A stretch of DNA of 35,678 nt, from NCBI GenBank assembly GCA_963618055.1, contig CAVERI010000024.1:1-35678 (forward strand), given 5' to 3'. Source of the DNA: SFHK01 sp963618055. Lineage in GTDB: Bacteria; Bacillota; Clostridia; Christensenellales; Aristaeellaceae. Below are positions 30,119-35,678 of this stretch, one piece after another. The notes under the pieces were generated by a model that saw only the letters and a program-made list of their open reading frames with translations, was not told the origin of the DNA and did no database searches. The translations under genes and the position numbers were made by a program. The first letter of the stretch is position 1; each line of letters opens with the position of its first letter.

Positions 30119-31453
30119 ATGATCGATTTTCCCCGTCCCGTCGTTCGGCTGATTCACGCGCTCAACGAAGCGGGCTACGAGGCCTACGCCGTCGGCGGCT
30201 GCGTTCGCGACGCGCTGCTCGGCCGCCAGCCCAACGACTGGGATTTAACAACCTCCGCTCTTCCCGAGCAGATTAAAGCCTGCTTTGCCAACCGCCGCGT
30301 CATCGAAACCGGCATCAAGCACGGAACCGTCACCGTTTTGGACGGCGGCGTGCCCTATGAGATCACCACCTACCGGCTGGACGGCGCATATTCCGACCAC
30401 CGCCGCCCCGATTCCGTGGAATTCGTCAGCGACCTGAAGGAAGACCTGCGCCGCCGCGATTTCACCGTCAACGCCATGGCCTGCCACCCGGAGACCGGCG
30501 TGGTCGACCTGTTCGGCGGACAGGAGGATCTGCGCGCGGGAATCATCCGCTGCGTGGGCGAGCCGGAGCATCGTTTTACCGAGGACGCGCTGCGCATTCT
30601 GCGCGCGCTGCGCTTCGCCTCCGCCTATGACTTTGCCATCGATCCCGCGACGGGACGCGCGGCCGTAAAGCTCGCGCCGACGCTTCAAAACGTGTCGCCG
30701 GAGCGCATTTTTGTGGAGCTCAAAAAGCTTCTGTGCGGGAAGGGCGCGCGGCGCGTGCTCACCGAGTACGCGGACATCCTGTTCACCATTTTCCCCGCCC
30801 TCGCGCCGATGCGCGGCTGCGCCCAGAACAATCCGCACCACGCCTACGACGTGTGGACGCACACGCTGATTGCCCTTGAAAACGCGCCCGCCGACCCGGT
30901 GTACCGGCTCACGATGCTGTTTCACGATTCCGGAAAGCCCGCGGCGCGCACCGTCGGCGAGGACGGCTGCGACCACTTTAAGGGGCATCCCGCCATCAGC
31001 CGCGACATTGCCGAGACGGCGCTTCTGGCCATGAAGAGCGACCGCGCCACGATGAACCGCGTGCTGGCGCTGATTGCCGAGCACGATTTGCGCGTTCCCG
31101 CCGAGCCGAAGAGCGTGCGCCGCCAAATGGCGCGCATCGGCGCCGATCTGTTTGAGGCGCTGTTCCCCGTGATCCGCGCCGACCTGCTCGCGAAGAACCC
31201 GGCGCTGGTGCCGGAAAAGCTCCTCGCGGAGCAGGCACTGGAGCGCGTGTTCCGCGAGGAGGTCGCGCGAAACGCCTGCGTGAGAATCAGCGATCTCGCG
31301 GTAAATGGCCGCGACCTGATGGCGCTGGGCCTGACCGGCCCCGACGTTGGCCGCGCGCTGAAAGCACTTTTGGACAAGGTCGTCTCCGAGGAGCTTCCCA
31401 ACGAGCGCGAGGCTCTGCTGGCCGCCTGTCAGACGCTCAAGTCCGAAGCCTGA
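30119..31453 (+). CDS. cca: CCA-adding tRNA nucleotidyltransferase with HD domain
   Basis: A 444-residue class II nucleotidyltransferase that completes or repairs the tRNA 3' CCA end. The head domain has GGCVRDALLG (26-35) and the metal-binding D40 and D42 in NDWDLTTSA. RRDFTVNAMA follows, then the ERIFVELKKLL region of the RNA-binding domain. An HD phosphohydrolase domain (LFHDSGK, H269-D270) is inserted before the C-terminal body/tail, as in many Firmicutes members. Ser replaces the more usual Ile in the HDIGK motif. GGGAGG lies 7 nt before the ATG, and the gene has its own strong promoter. It could be a poly(A) polymerase-type relative, but the HD domain favours the CCA enzyme. Confidence 0.93.
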   Translation: MIDFPRPVVRLIHALNEAGYEAYAVGGCVRDALLGRQPNDWDLTTSALPEQIKACFANRRVIETGIKHGTVTVLDGGVPYEITTYRLDGAYSDHRRPDSVEFVSDLKEDLRRRDFTVNAMACHPETGVVDLFGGQEDLRAGIIRCVGEPEHRFTEDALRILRALRFASAYDFAIDPATGRAAVKLAPTLQNVSPERIFVELKKLLCGKGARRVLTEYADILFTIFPALAPMRGCAQNNPHHAYDVWTHTLIALENAPADPVYRLTMLFHDSGKPAARTVGEDGCDHFKGHPAISRDIAETALLAMKSDRATMNRVLALIAEHDLRVPAEPKSVRRQMARIGADLFEALFPVIRADLLAKNPALVPEKLLAEQALERVFREEVARNACVRISDLAVNGRDLMALGLTGPDVGRALKALLDKVVSEELPNEREALLAACQTLKSEA

Positions 31454-31462
31454 ACCGAACGC

Positions 31463-32383
31463 CTACAGCCACGAAAGCAGCCGGTTCAGCATATCGTCCA
31501 TCACCTGCGCGCCGCGGGGTTCGTTGTGAATCTCGTGGCGCATGCCGGAATAAACCTGATGCTCCGTGCGCACGAATCCAAGGCTCTTCAGATACCTTTC
31601 GCCCGCGCTCGCGCCCTTCTCGCCCGCGGCGCAGGGGTCGCACGCGCCCACGGCGATAAACACCGGCAGCAGGTTGTTCACATTGTTCCAGTCGCGGCGG
31701 TCATACGCGCCGAGCATCAATTCAAGCAGCGACAGATAGCCGTCCACCGTGCCCGTGAACGCGCACTTCGGGTCGGCCGCGTAGGCCTCCACCAGCGCCG
31801 GGTCGGAGTTAATCCACGCGTACTTCGAGCTTTCGTCGCGGAAGGCCGACGCGTAGCTTTTGAAGATCAGCTTTTCGATGCTCTCGTCGCGATACCGCCC
31901 GCCCCGCACGCGCCGCTTGAGCTTCAGATACTGAATACCCGCACCCGCCGCCGGGTTGTGCGCGGGAAGCGCGCTCAGGATTACGCCGCTCAGCTCGTTC
32001 CCATAGCGCTTCAAATAGTTGAGCGCGCACAGGGAGCCCATGCTGTGGCCGTAAAGAAACATTTTTTTGCCCGGATAGCGCTCCGCCAAGATTTTCGCCG
32101 TCGTGCGGAAATCCGTCAGCGTACCCTCCGCGCCCAGCTCATAGGTATAGCCCAGATCCTCCTCGGCGCGCACGCTCCTGCCGTAGCCGCGATGATCGTT
32201 GATGATGCACGCAAAGCCCTTCTCGGCCCAGCGCCGCATCATCGGCAGATAGCGCTCCTTGTATTCGGAGATGCCGTGCGCCATCAGAATCGTCCCGCGC
32301 GCCTCGCCCTCGGGCTCCGCCAGCAGAACGCTGATTTCCAGCCCGTCCGCCTCGGAGGGAAACGAAAACCATGCTTCTTTCAT
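31463..32383 (-). CDS. Alpha/beta hydrolase, monoacylglycerol-lipase-like
   Basis: A 306-residue serine hydrolase. Oxyanion region MAHGISEY (34-41), nucleophile elbow YGHSMGS (Ser114), acid in VGACDPCA, and His in GMRHEIHNE near the end. These fit the monoglyceride lipase/lysophospholipase group (Hydrolase_4). No signal peptide, so it probably acts inside the cell on lysolipids or monoacylglycerols. I chose the ATG at 32383, with GAGGT about 9 nt upstream; the frame is open to 32620 but that part overlaps the divergent gene. It converges with the CCA gene, leaving only 9 bp between. Confidence 0.88.
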   Translation of the reverse strand: MKEAWFSFPSEADGLEISVLLAEPEGEARGTILMAHGISEYKERYLPMMRRWAEKGFACIINDHRGYGRSVRAEEDLGYTYELGAEGTLTDFRTTAKILAERYPGKKMFLYGHSMGSLCALNYLKRYGNELSGVILSALPAHNPAAGAGIQYLKLKRRVRGGRYRDESIEKLIFKSYASAFRDESSKYAWINSDPALVEAYAADPKCAFTGTVDGYLSLLELMLGAYDRRDWNNVNNLLPVFIAVGACDPCAAGEKGASAGERYLKSLGFVRTEHQVYSGMRHEIHNEPRGAQVMDDMLNRLLSWL

Positions 32384-32435
32384 TGCCAAAATACCTCGAA
32401 AATCCATTCCAGTGAAATTGAAGGGAAGTGTTCTC

Positions 32436-33200
32436 TTGTTTGACCGCGAAATCCCCGCCCGCGTCCGTGCCCTGCCGGGCACGGTGTGCCTGTGGCTCGA
32501 AAACCTGAAAACCGGCGAAACCGTCCGCGTAAACCCGGAGACTCCCGTCATCGCCGCCAGCGTCATCAAGCTCGCCGTGCTGCTTGAGGCCTTTCGCCGC
32601 TTTGACGACGGCTCGCTCAATCCCGACGAAATCTACGCCGTTCGCCCGGAGGACAAGGTGCCGTCCTGCGGCGCGCTCACCTATCTGCACGACGGGCTGC
32701 CCGTCACGCTGCGCGACCTCGCGACGCTGATGATCATCCTGAGCGACAACACCGCCACGAACATCCTCATCGACCGCCTTGGCATTGAATGCGTAAACCG
32801 CACGCTGGACGCATACAGCCTTACCGGCATGCGCCTGCGCCGCAAAATGTTCGATTCCGAGGCCGCCGCGCGCGGGCTTCAGAACACCGTAACCGCCGAA
32901 AGCGTCGCCCGGTTCTTCCGCCTGCTGTACGAAGGAAAACTGGTTTCGAAGGCCGCGTCCGATGACATGCTGCGCATCCTGCTCGATCAGCGGCTGAACG
33001 GCAAGATTCCGTTTTACCTGCATTCCGCGGGAATCCGCGCCGCGCACAAAACCGGCGAGGACGACGGCATCACGCACGACGCGGGCATCATCCTTGCGAA
33101 GGAGCCGCTGCTTGCGGTCTTTCTCTCCAGCGATACCGATGTGCCCGCGTGTGAGCGTATGATTCAGGACGTTTGCCGCACGTTTATTCCAGAACGATAA
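32436..33200 (+). CDS. Beta-lactamase-fold serine hydrolase, cytoplasmic-looking, TTG start
   Basis: A 254-residue protein of the class A beta-lactamase-like fold. Active-site motifs are SVIK (42-45), SDN (103-105) and KTG (205-207). The omega-loop Glu-x-x-Leu-Asn signature of true class A enzymes is not seen; the region reads SEAAARGLQN (141-150). There is no signal peptide in any plausible reading, whereas true class A enzymes are exported. A physiological esterase or amidase is therefore more likely than a resistance enzyme. The best start is TTG at 32436, with GGGAAG upstream, since no ATG fits without running into the divergent hydrolase gene. The gene's last 17 bp overlap the 3' end of the convergent cupin gene. 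Confidence 0.8.
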   Translation: MFDREIPARVRALPGTVCLWLENLKTGETVRVNPETPVIAASVIKLAVLLEAFRRFDDGSLNPDEIYAVRPEDKVPSCGALTYLHDGLPVTLRDLATLMIILSDNTATNILIDRLGIECVNRTLDAYSLTGMRLRRKMFDSEAAARGLQNTVTAESVARFFRLLYEGKLVSKAASDDMLRILLDQRLNGKIPFYLHSAGIRAAHKTGEDDGITHDAGIILAKEPLLAVFLSSDTDVPACERMIQDVCRTFIPER

Positions 33201-33525
33201 CGGCGATCATTACCAGATTTTCGCTGCCCGTGTTTTCCACGCCGTGCCCGTGGCCGGGAAAGGTAACCATGCTGTCGCCCGCCTGCACGTCGCGATATTC
33301 GCCGTCGTCGCTTACGCGGCCGCTGCCCGCCACAAAGGCGAACATTTCCGTTTCGCCCTCATGCACATGATAGCCGATGGAGCCGCCGGGGCCGATCGTG
33401 AGCCTCGCAAACAGGCGCACCCTGCCCGGCCGCTCCTCGGACAGGCTCAAAACCTCCACGTCGCCGTTGCCGCCGCGCATCTGATGCTTGATTTCGGCAA
33501 TCATATCCTTCTGCTTATTGACCAT
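33184..33525 (-). CDS. Small cupin-domain protein
   Basis: A 113-residue single-domain cupin. Motif 1 is GYHVHEGETEMFAFVAGSG (metal-binding His/His/Glu pattern), and motif 2 is FPGHGHGVENTG. Its enzymatic or binding role cannot be told; small cupins often bind a metal and act as isomerases, dioxygenases or sensors. The start at 33525 has GGAGG 8 nt upstream; a start 11 codons further overlaps the upstream VOC gene. It is the second gene of a VOC-cupin pair, 19 bp after the first. Confidence 0.88.
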   Translation of the reverse strand: MVNKQKDMIAEIKHQMRGGNGDVEVLSLSEERPGRVRLFARLTIGPGGSIGYHVHEGETEMFAFVAGSGRVSDDGEYRDVQAGDSMVTFPGHGHGVENTGSENLVMIAVIVLE

Positions 33526-33544
33526 TTTGCGTTCCTCCGCTTTC

Positions 33545-33925
33545 TCAGATAACCTCAAACAGCTCGATTCGCTCGCCGTCCGGGCCCTTGAAGAAAATGT
33601 TCTTCACGCCGCCGTAAATCCAGTCGCAGACATTGATTTCTTCATTTACAAATTCCACGCGGCGCGCCTTCAGCCTTTCGACGATTTCCTCCATGTTGTC
33701 CACGTCCAGCGCCACATGATCGATGTTGCCTGCGGGCATGCGCTCGATTTCCGGCTTCTCAATCAGCTCCAGCACGCAGCTGCCCGCGCGCATGAACGTC
33801 AGATGCGAACTGCCGTTGCGGAATTCGTCCGTCTTTTTGAAGTCGAGCAGCTCCTCATAAAAACGCGCCGAGGTCTGTGCGTCGCGCACCTTCACGCCGA
33901 TATGATGCAGTCCCTTAATTGCCAT
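33545..33925 (-). CDS. VOC (glyoxalase/dioxygenase-like) family protein
   Basis: A 126-residue protein with two beta-alpha-beta-beta-beta halves. Probable metal ligands are His7 or His8 (GLHHIGV), the His in NIDHVALDV, and a Glu in GERIELFEVI. The family includes lactoylglutathione lyases, methylmalonyl-CoA epimerases and dioxygenases; the sequence alone does not choose among these. GGAGGG lies 8 nt before the ATG. It is co-transcribed with the cupin gene from a promoter at 33952-33981. Confidence 0.9.
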   Translation of the reverse strand: MAIKGLHHIGVKVRDAQTSARFYEELLDFKKTDEFRNGSSHLTFMRAGSCVLELIEKPEIERMPAGNIDHVALDVDNMEEIVERLKARRVEFVNEEINVCDWIYGGVKNIFFKGPDGERIELFEVI

Positions 33926-33951
33926 GATTCATCCCTCCGTTATTTTTTCTT

Positions 33952-33981
33952 ATCATACCACATTTTAACGTAAATTCGCAA
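33952..33981 (-). promoter_or_regulatory. Promoter for the VOC-cupin operon
   Basis: On the minus strand, -35 TTGCGA (33976-33981), an 18-nt spacer and -10 TATGAT (33952-33957) with an extended TGg. A TATAAT at 34003-34008 on the plus strand, without a good -35, may serve the divergent transporter gene. Confidence 0.6.
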
Positions 33982-34077
33982 GCGCAAAAAAGCGATTCCC
34001 CTTATAATTACCGAAACGGACGGCATCCTCGGAGCCGCACCCGCATTCGTTTTTTCCGGTTTCTCCTAAAAAACGTA

Positions 34078-34098
34078 GGGTATCCCGCACGGGAACCC
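34078..34098. promoter_or_regulatory. Leader hairpin before the S-component gene
   Basis: GGGT-A-TCCCG and CGGGAACCC form a near-perfect hairpin just before the ribosome binding site (GGAGGT). It is too small to be a known riboswitch but could affect translation. Confidence 0.3.
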
Positions 34099-34114
34099 GA
34101 ACGGAGGTATTTCC

Positions 34115-34870
34115 ATGAAGCACATGAATCTCAGGCACTTCGTCATCACGTCCTTGTTCGTCGCGCTTACGCTCGTTCTTGGCTTCACGCCGCTGGGAAT
34201 TATCCCGCTGGGCTTTATCAACGTGACCATTCTGCATATTCCCGTGATCATCGGCACGATTCTGCTCGGCTGGCGCACGGGTCTTCTGCTGGGCTTCTTT
34301 TTTGGACTGACCAGCACGCTGCGCGCCTTCGGCATTCCTACGCCCGCGTCCGCGCTGGCTTCCACGCTGCTGAGCGCGTCGCCGGTTTTCGTCGTCATCA
34401 TGTCCATGCTGCCGCGCCTGCTCGTTCCGGCGGTCACGCATTTGGTCTACCGGCTGATTTCCTCCGCGCGCACGCATCTTAACGCGCCCTCCCTTTCAAA
34501 AATCGCCGATTCGCTGATCTTCGCCATTGCCTTCCCCGCGGCGGTCATTGGGCTGTATGCGCTGAAGGCGCTGCCGTTCTGGGCGGCCGCCGGGCTGTTC
34601 GCCCTGTTCGCGGTATTCGAGCTTCTGTTCGCCGCCCGCACGGACAACGCCGCGCTGACCATTTCCGCCGTCGCCGGAACACTGACGAACACCGTCTTTT
34701 ACCTCGGCCTGATGCTTTTGTTCTACCACCTTGCCGGGCTGGACACGGCCACCATCCTCACCCTGATCACCGGCACGGGCATTATCGCCGGCGGCACGGA
34801 GGCCATTGCCGCGGCCGTACTCACGACCCCCGTCGTCTGCGCGCTGAAGCGCGTGAAAACAAACGCATAA
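34115..34870 (+). CDS. ECF transporter S component, probably for pantothenate (PanT-like)
   Basis: A 251-residue membrane protein with about six helices. The early region FINVTILHIPVIIGTILLG is typical of ECF S components, the substrate-binding subunits that work with a shared EcfT and two EcfA ATPases encoded elsewhere. It lies 16 bp before coaX, whose product phosphorylates pantothenate, so pantothenate is the likely ligand (inference from context; the known clostridial and lactobacillal PanT proteins are similar in size). A charged insert at about 125-130 (SSARTHLNAPS) links the two halves. GGAGGT lies 6 nt before the ATG. Confidence 0.82.
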   Translation: MKHMNLRHFVITSLFVALTLVLGFTPLGIIPLGFINVTILHIPVIIGTILLGWRTGLLLGFFFGLTSTLRAFGIPTPASALASTLLSASPVFVVIMSMLPRLLVPAVTHLVYRLISSARTHLNAPSLSKIADSLIFAIAFPAAVIGLYALKALPFWAAAGLFALFAVFELLFAARTDNAALTISAVAGTLTNTVFYLGLMLLFYHLAGLDTATILTLITGTGIIAGGTEAIAAAVLTTPVVCALKRVKTNA

Positions 34871-34886
34871 TGGGAGACGCTCAACC

Positions 34887-35651
34887 ATGATTCTGACAAT
34901 GGACATTGGCAACACCAACGTGAAAACCGCGCTGTTTGACGGAGACAGCATGGTCAGCTACTGGCGCATTTCCACCAACCGCACCATGACCAGCGACGAA
35001 TACGGCATGCTGCTGCTCAACCTGTTCCACCACAAGGGACTGGAGCCGGCGCTGGTAACCGGCGTCGTTATCTCCTCGGTCGTGCCCACGATCAACTACA
35101 CCATCGAGCACATGTGCCTGACATATTTCGGCGTCACGCCCATGTTCGTCATGCCCGGCATCAAAACCGGCATTCACATCAAATACGACAACCCGCGCGA
35201 GCTGGGCAGCGACCGCATTGCCAACGCCGTGGCCAGCTATGAGCTGTACGGCGGGCCGTGCATTTTCATCGACTTCGGAACGGCGACCAGCTTCGGCGTG
35301 GTCTCCGAAAAGGGCGAATTCTTAGGCGGCGCCATCTGCCCCGGCCTGAAGGTAACCGCGGACGCAATCGTCGACCGCACGGCGAAGCTGCCGCGCTTCG
35401 AGCTGATTAAGCCCCCGTCGGTCATCGGTAAAAACACCGTCACAAACCTGCAAAGCGGCATCCTGTACGGCCATATCGGCCTTGTAAAATACCTGATCGG
35501 CCGCATGAAGGAGGAGCTTCAGCAGGACTGCCGCGTCATCGCAACCGGCGGCATGGCCGTGCTGATTCACGAGGACGCGCCGGAAATCAACGTGTTAGAC
35601 GGCCTCCTGACACTCAAGGGGCTTCGAATCATCTACCAGAAAAATCAATAG
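34887..35651 (+). CDS. coaX: Type III pantothenate kinase
   Basis: A 254-residue protein that phosphorylates pantothenate, the first step of coenzyme A synthesis. ASKHA-fold motifs are clear: MDIGNTNVKTALF (5-17, phosphate loop with Asp6), GSDRIANAV (107-115, with the catalytic Asp109), DFGTATSF (129-136), and GGAICPGLK. Length is normal for the family (about 255). It is probably co-transcribed with the S component gene, giving an uptake-and-trapping pair. GGGAG lies about 10 nt before the ATG. The last 27 bases of the window hold nothing recognisable. Confidence 0.96.
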   Translation: MILTMDIGNTNVKTALFDGDSMVSYWRISTNRTMTSDEYGMLLLNLFHHKGLEPALVTGVVISSVVPTINYTIEHMCLTYFGVTPMFVMPGIKTGIHIKYDNPRELGSDRIANAVASYELYGGPCIFIDFGTATSFGVVSEKGEFLGGAICPGLKVTADAIVDRTAKLPRFELIKPPSVIGKNTVTNLQSGILYGHIGLVKYLIGRMKEELQQDCRVIATGGMAVLIHEDAPEINVLDGLLTLKGLRIIYQKNQ

Positions 35652-35678
35652 TACTCCGAATGCGCCTGTAAACAGCCG

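Noticed and set aside
32436..33200. Calling this gene a class A beta-lactamase
   Set aside because: No export signal and no Glu-x-x-Leu-Asn omega-loop motif.
33926..34114. Riboswitch in the leader of the pantothenate-type transporter
   Set aside because: Only a small hairpin is visible and no known riboswitch consensus could be recognised.

Overview
The window looks like a stretch of chromosome from a G+C-rich, anaerobic member of the Firmicutes (Clostridia-like). Most genes have a strong GGAGG-type ribosome binding site. The gene set includes a lipoteichoic-acid-synthase-type sulfatase, an ECF transporter S component next to coaX, a TetM-like GTPase, a corrinoid protein, the pepP-like/efp/zinc-ribbon cluster usual for Clostridia, and a giant Ig-like repeat surface protein. 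I see no tRNA, rRNA, insertion sequence, phage gene or CRISPR array, and no gene-free gap as long as 200 bp.

Layout. (1) 1-12,364, minus strand: a putative HExxH metallopeptidase; a 3307-residue exported protein with about 33 tandem bacterial Ig-like (Big_2-type) domains and an LRR_5 end; and a smaller exported LRR_5/DUF6273-type protein. (2) 12,467-18,204, minus: a translationally coupled pair, a TetM/EF-G-like GTPase fused to a C-terminal YacP/Rae1-type NYN nuclease domain, followed by a SWIM-SNF2 ATPase. (3) 18,352-22,109, minus: a corrinoid protein, a thioredoxin-reductase-like flavoprotein that lacks the NADPH motif, and an LTA-synthase-type enzyme. (4) 22,285-24,576, plus: an M24 aminopeptidase, EF-P and a CD1247-type zinc-ribbon protein. 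(5) 24,642-29,155, plus: a TetR-controlled six-gene operon with a 22-bp palindromic operator. (6) 29,240-35,651: housekeeping and accessory genes, including a DUF4886 protein, CCA-adding enzyme, alpha/beta hydrolase, beta-lactamase-fold hydrolase, cupin, VOC protein, a PanT-like S component and type III pantothenate kinase.

Two parts stand out. The first is the operon at 24,718-29,155. It encodes a flavin-reductase-like protein with a C-terminal helix resembling the PCP_red domain, an NmrA/BciA-like NAD(P)-binding protein, a DUF1295 membrane enzyme, an unknown membrane protein, and a small protein whose motifs resemble ferredoxin-dependent bilin reductases. Together these suggest an undescribed reductive pathway for a tetrapyrrole or bilin (or, as an alternative, a steroid) in a non-photosynthetic bacterium. 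The second is the GTPase-nuclease fusion, which would place an A-site mRNA endonuclease on a factor that itself binds the ribosomal A-site region.

Several promoters share a TG-extended -10 element, mostly with a poor -35. Terminators are GC-rich hairpins. All family names come from reading motifs by eye; no database search was run.
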